Source of the DNA: Chthoniobacterales bacterium
Lineage (GTDB): Bacteria > Verrucomicrobiota > Verrucomicrobiia > Chthoniobacterales > DASVRZ01
Length of the DNA: 64,000 nt
Direction: 5' to 3'
NCBI GenBank assembly: GCA_039930045.1
Contig: JBDSQB010000017.1
Span: forward strand, 146,915-210,914
Made by a program: the position numbers and the translations under genes. Position 1 is the first letter of the stretch. Every line of letters starts with the position of its first letter. Shown here piece after piece: positions 16,833-26,401 of this stretch. Below the pieces are notes generated by a model. The model made no database searches, was not told the origin of the DNA, and was given only the letters and a program-made list of their open reading frames with translations.

Positions 16833-17500
16833 TTGGCCTCCAATTTGGCTAGGACGTCGGCTGGGACGTCGGTTCTTGCAGCATTTTGCGCACGTTGCAG
16901 GGCGCGGACGTAAGCCACAATGGCCCAGCGATCCTCACGAGTGACCTTGTCGCCATAGGGCATCATGGTGTTTTTACCGTGTACAATCGTGTTGTAAATT
17001 TCACCATCGGCCATGTTGCGCAGACGGTCTTGATGATAACTCGGGACGCCGACCAACCCGTATTGGGTGGTGATGCCGTTGCCAGCACCCGTGGCTCCGT
17101 GGCAAACGGCGCAGTTGATCTGGAACCGCTGATGACCTCGATTCAGGAGCGCCTCATTCACAAGAAGAGGTATGCCGGTGCCCCAGTTGGCACCCATTTT
17201 ACCGGTGTCGATGTATTCGTCACCCTGGCTGAATCCCTTGTAGAGACCAGGGCCGGTTTCCTGGCCGGGAGTGGGTTTGCGGGGTTCGTTATATCCGAAC
17301 GGAACCGTGCCGGCGACCGGCGGGCGTTCGACGCGTCCATCGGCAAAGAACTCGCTCGTCTTCTGCGGCTTGTATTTAGCCTGACGATCCATGTCGGGGA
17401 AAATCTCCGTGGGCGGTTTGCGGGAGATGTCCCCACGGAAACCTGCGCCAGCGACCACGCCGATGCCGACCAGAAGTAGAATGAGAAAAAAGTAACGCAT
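16829..17500 (-). CDS. actE: alternative complex III monoheme cytochrome c subunit ActE
   Basis: A 223-residue exported cytochrome c with an N-terminal signal or anchor helix (YFFLILLLVGIGVVAGAGF) and one heme site (CAVCH) followed by GATGAGNG. A probable axial Met lies in NTMMPYG. ActE passes electrons from the ActA/ActB part of complex III toward the acceptor cytochrome. It lies 6 bases after actD and overlaps actF. Length and single heme fit the family. Confidence 0.9.
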   Translation of the reverse strand: MRYFFLILLLVGIGVVAGAGFRGDISRKPPTEIFPDMDRQAKYKPQKTSEFFADGRVERPPVAGTVPFGYNEPRKPTPGQETGPGLYKGFSQGDEYIDTGKMGANWGTGIPLLVNEALLNRGHQRFQINCAVCHGATGAGNGITTQYGLVGVPSYHQDRLRNMADGEIYNTIVHGKNTMMPYGDKVTREDRWAIVAYVRALQRAQNAARTDVPADVLAKLEAK

Positions 17501-17506
17501 CGTCGT

Positions 17507-18061
17507 TTATTCGTGGATCAGGGTGATATCCTTGGCGCCCAGCTCGGCGAGGAGTTCCGAGGTTCCCTGTTCGGTAAATTTCGGATCAGCGGCCTCGATG
17601 ATCATCATGAAACCGTCGTCGCTAAACTGGCCGAAACCATCCCAATTAAAAACAGGATGATGCCAGCGAGGCAGTCCGTTCAGCACCAGCATGCTCCCAA
17701 CAGCAGTGAACGCTGAAAAAAGAATGGTGAGCTCAAACATGATCGGGAAAAACGCTGGCACCGTGAAGAGACCGGTCGGTTTTCCATGAACGATGAGCGG
17801 ATACAGGATTTTGGAAGGGATAAACTCCAAGCAAACAGCCGTGGTAAATCCCGTTATTCCGCCGCAGAAAACGATCTTACCCAAAATGGAATGCCCGAGG
17901 CCCATGGCCGCATCCATGCCGTGCACCGGATACGGTGTATGCACGTCCCAGCGGCGAAAACCTTTGTCGCGGATTTTCTTGGCGGCTTCGTAAATCTCGG
18001 CGGCACTCGAAAAGCGCGCACCCAGTCCGTAAATTTTGCGTCGTTCAGCGATGGCGGCCAT
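17507..18061 (-). CDS. actD: alternative complex III membrane subunit ActD (DUF3341)
   Basis: A 184-residue DUF3341 protein. The N-terminal cytoplasmic domain (FSSAAEIYEAAKKIRDKGF; WDVHTPYPVHGMD) is followed by two transmembrane helices around residues 62-85 and 103-125 (ending VGSMLVLNGLPRWHHP), then a soluble tail. This is the standard ActD layout. The motif HTPYPVHG is a family hallmark. The gene lies between actC and actE with gaps of 4-6 bases. Confidence 0.9.
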   Translation of the reverse strand: MAAIAERRKIYGLGARFSSAAEIYEAAKKIRDKGFRRWDVHTPYPVHGMDAAMGLGHSILGKIVFCGGITGFTTAVCLEFIPSKILYPLIVHGKPTGLFTVPAFFPIMFELTILFSAFTAVGSMLVLNGLPRWHHPVFNWDGFGQFSDDGFMMIIEAADPKFTEQGTSELLAELGAKDITLIHE

Positions 18062-18065
18062 AAAA

Positions 18066-19556
18066 TTAGTAATGCAATCCCGTGGTGACAGGCTGGGTTT
18101 CGTGATCGCCCTTCTTCAGATGATAATGCGGGTCGGCCTCGGGCAGAACGCCTTTGACCTCGGAAATCGCAATCATCGGCAGGAAACGAATGAAGAGCAG
18201 AAACAGCGTCATGAACAACCCAAACGTGCCGGTGAAAGTCCAGATATCAACCCAAGTCGGATGGAACATGCCCCAAGCGGATGGCACGAAGTCGCGGTGA
18301 ATCGAGGTGACGATGATGACGAAGCGCTCGAACCACATGCCGGCGTTGACGCACATGCAGACGGCGAAGACGACCCAGATGTTGTAGCGCATCCGCGGAA
18401 TCCAGAAGATCTGGGGCGAGATGACGTTGAGCGACATCATGGCCCAGTAGGCCCACCAATACGGGGCGACCGGGACGTTGTAGAGCTTGCTGAAAATGTA
18501 AGGGTCGGCCATGCGGTTGCGCAGGAAGAGCCAGGTTTCATACGGATTGCCCGAATAGGCTGCCGTGAAAAATTCCATGCAATAGGCGTAACCCACAATG
18601 GTGCCGGTGAGCAGGATGATCTTGCACATCACATCGACGTGTTTCGGGGTGATCAGATCGTGCAACCCGTAAATCGCCCGCGCTGGAAGCATGAGTGTGA
18701 GCACCATGGCGAAGCCGCCAAAGATGGCACCGGCAACGAAATACGGAGGGAAAATCGTCGTGTGCCAGCCGGGAATGACGGAAGTCGCGAAGTCGAAGGA
18801 CACGACCGAGTGCACCGAGAGCACGAGCGGAGTCGAGATGCCAGCGAGAATCAAATAAGCCAGCTCATAGTGGCGCCATTGGCGGTTGCCGCCGCGCCAA
18901 CCGAGGGCGAGAAAGCCGTAGGCGAAACGGGAAATTTTGCTCGTGGCCCGGTCGCGCAACGTGGCGAGATCGGGAATCAGGCCGACAAACCAGAACATCA
19001 CGGACACGGTGAAATAAGTGGATACCGCAAACACGTCCCAGAGCAGCGGAGACCGGAAGTTGGGCCAGATGCCATTCGCATTCGGAATCGGCGCAAGGAA
19101 CCAGACCATCCAGATGCGGCCGACGTGAATGCCGGGGAAAATACCAGCGCAAACCACCGCGAAAAGGGTCATTGCCTCGGAAGCGCGGTTGATCGACGTG
19201 CGCCATTTCTGACGAGTCAGAAAGAGAACCGCCGAGATCAGAGTTCCGGCGTGGCCGATGCCGATCCAGAACACGAAATTCGTGATGTCCCACGCCCAGC
19301 CGACGGGGTGATTCAATCCCCAGACGCCGACGCCTGTGGAAATCATGTAGGCGATGCAGGAGAAACAGACCAGGGCCAGCGTGCCGCAGATCGCTAGCGA
19401 GACAAGCCACCAGACAGGAGTCGGGCCTTCGACGATGCCGCAGATGCGCTGGGTGACCCAGGCCATCGAGCGGTTATTAAGGACGAGAGGAATGCGCGGA
19501 AGCGGTTCCTCGGCGGTGGGGTTGGGCCCCATGACAAGCATTTCGGAAGTAGCCAT
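18066..19556 (-). CDS. actC: alternative complex III quinol-binding membrane subunit ActC (NrfD family)
   Basis: A 496-residue polytopic NrfD-family protein with about ten helices, the main quinol-binding subunit. Conserved stretches include the first helix after [36 protein letters not shown] and [19 protein letters not shown], as expected for ActC. Its ATG shares one base with the actB stop (TAATG), so translation is coupled. The long plus-strand frame across it is a shadow. Confidence 0.93.
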   Translation of the reverse strand: MATSEMLVMGPNPTAEEPLPRIPLVLNNRSMAWVTQRICGIVEGPTPVWWLVSLAICGTLALVCFSCIAYMISTGVGVWGLNHPVGWAWDITNFVFWIGIGHAGTLISAVLFLTRQKWRTSINRASEAMTLFAVVCAGIFPGIHVGRIWMVWFLAPIPNANGIWPNFRSPLLWDVFAVSTYFTVSVMFWFVGLIPDLATLRDRATSKISRFAYGFLALGWRGGNRQWRHYELAYLILAGISTPLVLSVHSVVSFDFATSVIPGWHTTIFPPYFVAGAIFGGFAMVLTLMLPARAIYGLHDLITPKHVDVMCKIILLTGTIVGYAYCMEFFTAAYSGNPYETWLFLRNRMADPYIFSKLYNVPVAPYWWAYWAMMSLNVISPQIFWIPRMRYNIWVVFAVCMCVNAGMWFERFVIIVTSIHRDFVPSAWGMFHPTWVDIWTFTGTFGLFMTLFLLFIRFLPMIAISEVKGVLPEADPHYHLKKGDHETQPVTTGLHY

Positions 19557-22500
19557 TAGTGATGTGCTCCTGCGGGTTCGTGATTAGGATGCAACTCGTC
19601 CGGGTTTTTAGCGGGTCCATTTCCACCGGGAGCGCCCTGGCCGTGGAGAGACTCGTATTCGTCCGGATAAATGTCGGCCACTTTGTCAGCACCGGGCATT
19701 TTCGGGTTCGGGTTGCGAATGCGCGCCAGATAGCTGGTGCGCGTGCGAACGTCCAAATACTCCAGCAAACGATAGCGGCGCGGGTTGTCGAGCAGCTTGG
19801 CCACGGCACTGTCCGGATCGCGCAAATCGCCGAAGGTGATCGCGTCCGTCGGGCAGGCCTGCATGCAGGCAGACTGAATCGAGTCCGTTGGGATTCTCAA
19901 TTTATCCGAAGCGCCCGCCTTGATGCGTGAGCTGATGCGGCCTTCCTCGATGCGCTGGATACAGTAAGTGCATTTCTCCATGACGCCTCGGATGCGGACC
20001 GTGACGTTCGGGTTTTTCTGCATCTTGGTGAGCTCCTCGGTGCCTTTCGGCGCGAGAGGTCCATAATAAAGACCGCTGGCCTCGGGCAGGATGCCGACCT
20101 TGATCTTCTCGATCGGGCGCTCGTTGTAGTTGAAGAAATTGAAGCGGCGCACCTTGAACGGGCAGTTGTTCGCGCAATAACGGGTGCCGATGCAGCGGTT
20201 ATAGGCCATCACATTGAGGCCGTCCTCGCTGTGAACCGTGGCGTTGACCGGGCAAACCGTCTCGCACGGGGCGTTTTCGCAATGCTGACAACCCATCGGC
20301 TGCATCATCATTTCGGGTTCCGTCTCATTGTGCTCATCGCCAGCGGTGGCAAAGTAGCGATCAATGCGCAGCCAGTGCATTTCGCGGTTATTCATCACCT
20401 GCTGCTTGCCGACGATTGGAATGTTATTTTCCGCCTGGCAGGCAATCGTGCAGGTGCTGCAGCCGGTGCAGGTGTTCAGATCAATCATCATGCCCCATTG
20501 CTCAGGCATGTTCAGAGGCGGCGATTTATAGAGCGAAATGTTCGGCGGAATGTGCCCGTCGATGTGCATCGTTTTGGCAAACTCTGGGTCCTCAGCAAAT
20601 TTCTCAGCGGTAGCTTCGCGAACGAGCGCGCGGCCTTCCATCTGATTGTGCTCCTGGGTAAGGGCCAGCTTGTATTGTTTGCCAGTTCTTTCCACAGCCG
20701 CCACGGCGACATACGGAGCGGTGGAACTGATCAGCTGAAAGGCATTGAACCCGACTCCGGTGCCGATTTTGCCAGCGGTGCCGGGGGCATGACCATAGCC
20801 GCGAGGCAGGGTGATCGACTCGTCGGCATGTCCGGGGCAGACCAGAACGGGCACTTCCAGGCTGCGTCCATTCACCGTGATTTTTACCACATCACTATCG
20901 AGGTGCGACTCGTCGGAACGCACTAGCGGATCGCTCGCGCGGGCGAGATCCAGATCCGTGGCCGTTTTGCGGCTGATGAGGGCCGCGTTGTCCCAAGTCA
21001 GCTTGGTGATTGGATCGGGCAATTCCTGAAGCCAGCCGTTGTCGATACTGTTGCCGTCGGGAATTTTGTAGTCAGGCGGGAAAACGATCTCGATGCCCTT
21101 GTTTTCGGCCAAGGTGATGGCCGTCGCCGCACTGCGGAAAGCCAGCGGAGCCGCTGCGGGCGGGATGTCGAGATAACCGTTTTGGAGAAATTTTGGCCAG
21201 TCAGTTCCGGCAGCGAGCGTGTCGAAAGTCGCACGGACGAGTTCCGCTCCAGTCGGGGCAGGAAGCCCGGCGACCAGCGAAAGCACATCATTAATAGAAA
21301 GCCCGCCGAAAAGCGGCAGAATCATCGGCTGCACGGGAACGTAAGTCCCATCGGGAGTCAGGGCGTCATCCCAGCTTTCGAGAAAATGCGTGCCGGGAAC
21401 GTGCCATTTGGCGGCTTGCGCTGTGGCATCGGTGCGGAGGCCGACATGAATCACGTCGGGGACAGACTTGAGCAACTCGGCAAATTGGAAGTCGGCTGGA
21501 GCGGTGTAAACCGGATTGGACTCAAGAACGAAAAGCGCCGAAACCGTCTTAGCTTTGATGGAGGCTGCCAGATCGGCCAAGGTTCCAGCAGCGACTGGAG
21601 GAATCGCGACTCCGAGAAGTGTGGAGCCGACGTTGCCCAATGCCTGATTGATGGCAAACCCGAGCGCCTGCACTTCGACTGGCTGGCGGGGTCCGACGAA
21701 AACGAGACTCGCCCCTCTCGCCGTCAACAAATCGGCAGCGCATTCCTTGATCCAATCGGCGCTGGCTCCCAGATCGGCAGTGCCCGTCGCAGTGGCGGCG
21801 ACTCCCAATTCCTTGGCAAGAGCCACGAGGAAGGCCGGAACCAGACCCGCCTTGAGACGCAGGCGATGGTCGGCCATGCCGCCAGTAATTGTGTAGCGAT
21901 TTTCAACCGCGTAGAGGCGGTTCATTTTGCCAGCCGGATCGCGGCGGCGGGAAAATTGACGCGTCGCGTCCGTTCCTACGGCGTCGATGCCGAGGAAATC
22001 GGAGTCCACGGCGAGGATGACGTTTGCCTTTTCGAGATTGTATTTCAGCGCGACGCCATCACCGAAAGACGCGGCGACTGCCTCGTGCCGGAGGCTGCCG
22101 GTGGGATCGTAAACGTGAAATTTCGCGCCGGGATATTTTGCGGCAATCTCCCGCTGGAGTCGGGCGCGCGTCGGCGAATTGCTGACGTCGGAGAGGAAAG
22201 CCATTCCCTCGCCGGCGCCGGCTTTGCTGAGAAGATCCTTCAGATATGACTCAAACTCGGCTCGCTCGGCTTTTTGACCGTGGGCAACAAATGTCCGGGA
22301 GCGCTCTGGGTTGTAGAGGTCGAGAATCGTCGCCTGCGCCTGTAAATCGGTCGAACCGCCAGTCGATGGATGCAGCGGGTTGCCCTCGATTTTGGTGGGA
22401 CGACCGTCATTCGTGGTCACCATTAGCGGCATTGCGCCGCCGCGTCGCGGCATCGCGCTGGCATAGTAAAGCGCCTTGCCAGGAATGCTCCATTCGACGC

Positions 22501-22765
22501 TCTTCGAGAGTGCGGCAAATTGGATTTCCGGACGACGGCAGCCACTGAATCCAAAACCGGCCAGCGCCAGCGAGGCGCCCATGATTTGCACGAAACTGCG
22601 ACGGCTCAGCCCATCGGGTCCATCCAGTTCCAACTCGGCGGCGCCTTGGGGAAATTCACGCGCCAGCCAGCCGCGGAAGGAGGGCGTGTCGGCCAGTTCC
22701 TCGACGTTGCGCCAATATTTCTTGCCGGTCGCGGCCTCGGTTGGATGTTGTAAAATACGTTTCAT
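19556..22765 (-). CDS. actB: alternative complex III Fe-S/molybdopterin-like subunit ActB
   Basis: A 1069-residue fusion. The N-terminus carries a Tat-type motif SRRSFVQ followed by a hydrophobic stretch and a Cys, so the protein is exported folded and possibly lipid-anchored. The first two-thirds resemble a molybdopterin oxidoreductase that in this family lacks the cofactor. The C-terminal third holds four cysteine clusters of ferredoxin type: [35 protein letters not shown] and CTYC with CMQAC. These bind the Fe-S clusters that link quinol oxidation in ActC to the hemes of ActA. The start at 22765 (MKRILQHP) is chosen over 22822, which would overlap actA. Confidence 0.93.
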   Translation of the reverse strand: MKRILQHPTEAATGKKYWRNVEELADTPSFRGWLAREFPQGAAELELDGPDGLSRRSFVQIMGASLALAGFGFSGCRRPEIQFAALSKSVEWSIPGKALYYASAMPRRGGAMPLMVTTNDGRPTKIEGNPLHPSTGGSTDLQAQATILDLYNPERSRTFVAHGQKAERAEFESYLKDLLSKAGAGEGMAFLSDVSNSPTRARLQREIAAKYPGAKFHVYDPTGSLRHEAVAASFGDGVALKYNLEKANVILAVDSDFLGIDAVGTDATRQFSRRRDPAGKMNRLYAVENRYTITGGMADHRLRLKAGLVPAFLVALAKELGVAATATGTADLGASADWIKECAADLLTARGASLVFVGPRQPVEVQALGFAINQALGNVGSTLLGVAIPPVAAGTLADLAASIKAKTVSALFVLESNPVYTAPADFQFAELLKSVPDVIHVGLRTDATAQAAKWHVPGTHFLESWDDALTPDGTYVPVQPMILPLFGGLSINDVLSLVAGLPAPTGAELVRATFDTLAAGTDWPKFLQNGYLDIPPAAAPLAFRSAATAITLAENKGIEIVFPPDYKIPDGNSIDNGWLQELPDPITKLTWDNAALISRKTATDLDLARASDPLVRSDESHLDSDVVKITVNGRSLEVPVLVCPGHADESITLPRGYGHAPGTAGKIGTGVGFNAFQLISSTAPYVAVAAVERTGKQYKLALTQEHNQMEGRALVREATAEKFAEDPEFAKTMHIDGHIPPNISLYKSPPLNMPEQWGMMIDLNTCTGCSTCTIACQAENNIPIVGKQQVMNNREMHWLRIDRYFATAGDEHNETEPEMMMQPMGCQHCENAPCETVCPVNATVHSEDGLNVMAYNRCIGTRYCANNCPFKVRRFNFFNYNERPIEKIKVGILPEASGLYYGPLAPKGTEELTKMQKNPNVTVRIRGVMEKCTYCIQRIEEGRISSRIKAGASDKLRIPTDSIQSACMQACPTDAITFGDLRDPDSAVAKLLDNPRRYRLLEYLDVRTRTSYLARIRNPNPKMPGADKVADIYPDEYESLHGQGAPGGNGPAKNPDELHPNHEPAGAHH

Positions 22766-22776
22766 TGACCTGGTGA

Positions 22777-23439
22777 TTAGCGGTGGCAGCCCCCGCAGTT
22801 TTGCGGCGGGCGGATGGCCCATTCTTTCACGAGCTGGGTGCCGATTTCGTTTTGAGCTTTTTGCGGGTCCTTGCCTTCCGGTTTCCAGTCGAGGTTAAAG
22901 ACTTGCTCCATCGGACGAATTTGTTTTTCGGGATTGCGATGGCAGTCGAGGCACCAGCTCATGCTCTGCGGCTGGTCGTGCTTGACAACTTCCATTTGAT
23001 TGATCTGGCCGTGGCAACTGACGCAACTGACGCCGCGATTGACGTGCACGGAGTGGTTAAAATACGCGTAGTCTGGCGCGTAATGGATGCGCACCCAAGG
23101 CAGCGGCTGGCCGGTTTCCCAAGCAGTCCTCAGCGCGGCGAGTTTCGGGTTGTTTTTCTGGATCTGCGAGTGGCAGTTCATGCAGGTCTGCGCCGTGGGA
23201 ATGTTGGAGTGCGCGGAGACTTCGACGTTGGAATGGCAGTAACGGCAATCCATCCCGAGCTGGTTGACGTGGATGTCGTGCTGGAAGGGCACCGGCTGGA
23301 TCGGCTGATAACCGACGCGGGTGTATTTCGGGGTAAAGTAGTAGGCGACTCCGGCAGACACGGCTGCGCCAAGGACAGCTACGCAGACGAGGACTTTGAG
23401 AGGTAGCTGATTCGACCAGCGTGGAAAAATATTGGCCAT
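22777..23439 (-). CDS. actA: alternative complex III pentaheme cytochrome c subunit ActA
   Basis: A 220-residue multiheme cytochrome c. One N-terminal helix (LKVLVCVAVLGAAVSAGVAYYF) anchors it, and five heme sites are seen: CRYCH, CMNCH, CVSCH, CLDCH and CGGCH, the last at the extreme C-terminus. This matches the pentaheme ActA of alternative complex III. It is the first gene of a ten-gene minus-strand operon running to 12298, with gaps of about 10 bases or less. Confidence 0.93.
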   Translation of the reverse strand: MANIFPRWSNQLPLKVLVCVAVLGAAVSAGVAYYFTPKYTRVGYQPIQPVPFQHDIHVNQLGMDCRYCHSNVEVSAHSNIPTAQTCMNCHSQIQKNNPKLAALRTAWETGQPLPWVRIHYAPDYAYFNHSVHVNRGVSCVSCHGQINQMEVVKHDQPQSMSWCLDCHRNPEKQIRPMEQVFNLDWKPEGKDPQKAQNEIGTQLVKEWAIRPPQNCGGCHR

Positions 23440-23539
23440 GACTTATTGAATGGAGCCGCGGGACTCGACCGTGAAACACGCAAGCCCGACCGGGGAGCTG
23501 ATGAAGGTTTGGCTGGTGGTTTTCACAATTGAGATGGTG

Positions 23540-23568
23540 TTTTTAGGCTGGCTCAGCAGAAGAATCAA
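23540..23568 (-). promoter_or_regulatory. candidate sigma-70-type promoter of the act operon
   Basis: On the minus strand TTGATT and TAAAAA are separated by 17 bases, about 100 bases before the actA start. Each hexamer matches four of six consensus positions. The surrounding 23440-23773 region, 334 bases between the divergent act operon and the Mpv17-like gene, is AT-rich (AATAAAATTTC, TTTTTCTTTTTTATT) and contains no supported gene. Confidence 0.3.
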
Positions 23569-23773
23569 GGAATCGCTTCAGTTGCCGCGCCAGAGATTAT
23601 GAATCCGCTTTTCATTATCAATAAAATTTCTTCCAAGATGGATTTTTCTTTTTTATTCCGGGCTCCTGCCGCCGGTCAATTTGAAATACGGCCTCTTATT
23701 AAAGAATCTTATAGGCGGCAAATTTTTCGCCGGTAACTGGACTTCCATTCGATTCACGCCAAGGTTCCGCGCC

Positions 23774-24481
23774 ATGTCGTCCACGCCCGCTCCGATTCAT
23801 CCGCTGCGAGCAGGATGGGAGGCGGCGCGAGCCACTTTTCTGCCCGGCCTGGTGGTGCAAAGCGTCATGATTTGTGTCGTGCTCGTCTATTATTTCGTGC
23901 CGACGGCGCGGCCTGTCTTTGATCAAATTGGGCTCTGGAAACTGCACGGAGGGCTGCTGTTCTCCTCCGTTTCGGCGATGATCGCGGGCGGCGTGCTGCC
24001 GGAGGTTTTGCGGGTGGTGTTCTTCCAAAAAGGCCGCGTGCTGCGCCGAAACTGGGCGAATCTCGCCTTCGCTGTTCCTTATTGGGGCGTTCAAGGTATC
24101 TGGGTCGATCTGCTTTATCGCGGCCAGGCCGATTGGTTTGGCAACGACGCCCATCCGCTCACGCTCTTGAAAAAAGTCTGCGTCGATCAATTTCTCTACA
24201 ATCCCCTGCTCGCCGCACCCTTCGGCGTCACGCTCTACGAATGGAAACATCGCGGTTACCGCTGGTCGCGGGAATTTCTTACATGGCACTGGTATCGTAC
24301 CCGTATCTTTCCGGGTTTGATCGCGACCTGGAGCGTGTGGATTCCTGTTGTCAGCATCGTTTATTGCCTGCCGCAGATTCTGCAAATCCCGATCTTCTGT
24401 CTGGCGCTGACGTTTTGGGTAACGATGTTTACCTGGATGACAGAAATCCTCGCGCCGAATGCGATGGAACTCCGCTCTTAA
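23774..24481 (+). CDS. Mpv17/PMP22-like membrane protein
   Basis: A 235-residue membrane protein with four or five hydrophobic segments. The C-terminal half resembles the Mpv17/PMP22 family, best known from eukaryotic mitochondria and peroxisomes. It shows LKK..VDQFLYNP (the conserved DQ and Pro), a G.TLY linker, then PGLIATWSVWIPV..IVYCLP, matching the family W..WP...NF..VP signature. Bacterial members have no firm function, and a channel role is only suggested for the family. The ATG at 23774 is preferred to a TTG at 23681, which would add an unlikely basic leader. It is divergent from the act operon. Confidence 0.65.
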   Translation: MSSTPAPIHPLRAGWEAARATFLPGLVVQSVMICVVLVYYFVPTARPVFDQIGLWKLHGGLLFSSVSAMIAGGVLPEVLRVVFFQKGRVLRRNWANLAFAVPYWGVQGIWVDLLYRGQADWFGNDAHPLTLLKKVCVDQFLYNPLLAAPFGVTLYEWKHRGYRWSREFLTWHWYRTRIFPGLIATWSVWIPVVSIVYCLPQILQIPIFCLALTFWVTMFTWMTEILAPNAMELRS

Positions 24482-24488
24482 AAAAGGT

Positions 24489-24520
24489 GGCGGCCACCCG
24501 GATCGCTCCGAATGGCCGCC
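24489..24520 (-). terminator. bidirectional intrinsic terminator
   Basis: A perfect 8-bp stem (GGCGGCCA/TGGCCGCC) with a 16-base loop lies between the converging Mpv17-like gene and rnpB. Read on the minus strand it is followed by ACCTTTTTTA, so it should end the RNase P RNA transcript. On the plus strand it is followed by GTTTTG, so it may also end the Mpv17-like mRNA. Confidence 0.65.
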
Positions 24521-24525
24521 GTTTT

Positions 24526-24931
24526 GTCCGACGATAAGCCGAATTTTGTCCAACTCCGGTTGCCCGCAGTCGTGACGATCATTTATCTCAGCGGAACGAA
24601 TCCCGCCGCTGAATCTTGCGATTCGAATGCGACTATTACCCGGAGATCCCGCCTTGCGGCGGATGGGCAGGCGGCCCGGTCTCCTGTTTTGTCTTGCACC
24701 GTCCGGGGTTTATCATGCGGCGCATTTTGCAACGCGCCCGGTGGGCTCTTACCCCGCCTTTTCACCCTGACCCCGACGACTGCTCGCTGGGGCGGTTTGT
24801 TTTCTGTGACACTTTCCGTCGAATCCAGCTTTCGCTGAAAACTCCCGCGCACTTTACGCGGCAGACTGCCTTGTGGTGTTCGGACTTTCCTCCAGCCCCG
24901 CTTGCGCGGAACCAGCGATCGTCTGTCGGAC
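24526..24931 (-). ncRNA. rnpB: RNase P RNA, bacterial class A
   Basis: On the minus strand the hallmark GAGGAAAGTCCG occurs at about 24884-24895. It is followed by ACACCACAAGGCAG, then ACAGAAAACAAACCGCC, GGTAAGAGCCCACCGG and, near the 3' end, ACAAAATTCGGCTTATCG. These are the universally conserved core segments of RNase P RNA in the correct order. The ends were set by the P1 pairing of TCCGAC and CGAT at the 5' end with ATCGTCGGA at the 3' end. Length is about 406 nt, normal for type A. The RNA begins only a few bases after the stop of the DUF456 gene on the same strand. Confidence 0.9.
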
Positions 24932-24935
24932 GGCG

Positions 24936-25421
24936 TTACTTTATCAGAAAAACCGCCGTTGCAAACACCGCCACCATTAACAAGGCGACCGTAAACTTGA
25001 TCACCGCCCCCGCGACGCCGCCGAGGAATGTGCCCCAAGTCGATTTGCCAGCGGGCAGCAGCCCTTTGCCTCCGAGCAATTCCCCCGCGAGCACGCCGAT
25101 CAGCGGACCCGCGATCATTCCGATCAGACCGAAAAACAGCCCGACGATCGTGCCGAAGATTCCACCCAGCGCGCCCCATCTCGTGGCTCCGAAATATTTC
25201 GCTCCCGCCGCGCCGCTCAGGAAATCCACCGCGAGTCCGACCAAGACCAACGCCGCTAAAATCGTGATCACGATCCAACTCACCCCGCGTTCGTGAAAGG
25301 CCAGCCGATGCACCACCGCGCCCGCCAAGATTAGCACGTGACCCGGAATCAGCGGCAGCAGCGTTCCTGCGACGCCGGCGAGCATCAGCAGGACGATCAC
25401 GAGCCAGATCATGGGTTCCAT
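24936..25421 (-). CDS. DUF456 family membrane protein
   Basis: A 161-residue small polytopic protein, almost entirely hydrophobic and glycine-rich, with four or five helices. The N-terminal VAGTLLPLIPGHVLILAG and the glycine-zipper-like stretch GALGGIFGTIVGLFFG are typical of DUF456. The function of the family is unknown. The ATG at 25421 is preferred over TTG 25430 and ATG 25412. It lies a few bases upstream of rnpB and may be co-transcribed with it. Confidence 0.8.
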   Translation of the reverse strand: MEPMIWLVIVLLMLAGVAGTLLPLIPGHVLILAGAVVHRLAFHERGVSWIVITILAALVLVGLAVDFLSGAAGAKYFGATRWGALGGIFGTIVGLFFGLIGMIAGPLIGVLAGELLGGKGLLPAGKSTWGTFLGGVAGAVIKFTVALLMVAVFATAVFLIK

Positions 25422-25519
25422 CGGGTTCAAACTCCGATCTTTTTCCTGGCACGCAACGAAACGTTTTGCTTCTTCTGCGTGGCGAATCAGCTAGCCTCGT
25501 CCCGTCGTCCCTCCCGAAA

Positions 25520-26356
25520 ATGAACCACCTCTGGCCCGTCTGCTGGCAGGAATGCCGCCGCCTGGCTGCGCGCTTCTCCTGGCGCTCGCAGCTTTGGCTC
25601 CTGCGTCGCCGGCTCTGTGTGGCGGAACGTCAACTCGGCGAACTCGGCTGGCAGCAAGCCGACTTTGATCCCAATGACCGCGGTGCGCGCGAATTGCAGG
25701 CTCAGGAGCAGGAACAGGCCCGGCTGGTTTTCGACATCGCCGAACTCAAGGAACAAATCGCCGAGCTAAAATCCGTCTCCCGCACCCGCCTCAGCGAGCT
25801 TCATCAGCAAATCGAAACCTGCGAAACCGACGCCGCTGCTCGTGAAGCTCACGCCCTGCGCCTCGCTCAAGTGCTCGAGGCCGAGCGCGCTCGCAAAGCC
25901 GCCCTTTACCTCATCGAGAGCGACGAAAAAGCCCTCGCTGCCGACGAGGCCGCCCTGCGCGATACCCGCGCCCGGCTGCAGAGCTTGCAGGAAATCCTCG
26001 CTCGCGACGAAGCCCACATTCGGACCGAACTCGACCTCCTCCAGACCAATCTGCGCACGCTCGAAGCCCAGCTCCGCGAGCTTCTCGAAAAGAAAACCAT
26101 CCATTTCGGACACATCGGCCAGGAACTCGCCGACGTCGGCATCGCCCCGCTCAATCAGCCGGGAGTCCTCACCCAAGTCCTCGCGCTTCGCGAAAAAATC
26201 ACCGACCTTGACTTCCAGCTCACCTATTCCCTCAGTCACCCGCCGACCCTCCGCATTCACCTCGCCGCACTCGCCCTCTTCACCTGCCTCCTGGTCGCCG
26301 CTCTCTTCGTCCTCCTCAGCGCCATCGCACTCGCTTGGAAAATGTGGCACCGGTAA
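25520..26356 (+). CDS. hypothetical coiled-coil protein with C-terminal membrane anchor
   Basis: A 278-residue protein. After a basic N-terminal segment, residues about 30-220 are charged and Leu/Ala/Glu-rich with heptad spacing (for example LRTLEAQLRELLEKK), predicting a long coiled coil. A single hydrophobic helix (LAALALFTCLLVAALFVLLSA) lies near the C-terminus, followed by KMWHR, so it is probably tail-anchored with the coil in the cytoplasm. No family was recognised. It ends 45 bases before the transaldolase gene. The ATG at 25520 is preferred over a frame opening at 25466. Confidence 0.7.
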   Translation: MNHLWPVCWQECRRLAARFSWRSQLWLLRRRLCVAERQLGELGWQQADFDPNDRGARELQAQEQEQARLVFDIAELKEQIAELKSVSRTRLSELHQQIETCETDAAAREAHALRLAQVLEAERARKAALYLIESDEKALAADEAALRDTRARLQSLQEILARDEAHIRTELDLLQTNLRTLEAQLRELLEKKTIHFGHIGQELADVGIAPLNQPGVLTQVLALREKITDLDFQLTYSLSHPPTLRIHLAALALFTCLLVAALFVLLSAIALAWKMWHR

Positions 26357-26401
26357 AATTCCCTTTCCAGCCCCGTCATCCCACATTAGTAAAGACCTCC
26401 C

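Noticed and set aside
18036..19397. Plus-strand frame of 453 codons opposite actC
   Set aside because: Low-complexity charged translation with no motif. The minus-strand actC has full family features.
24583..25452. Open frames on both strands over 24526-24931
   Set aside because: This stretch carries the conserved core of RNase P RNA. The open frames across it have no protein features.
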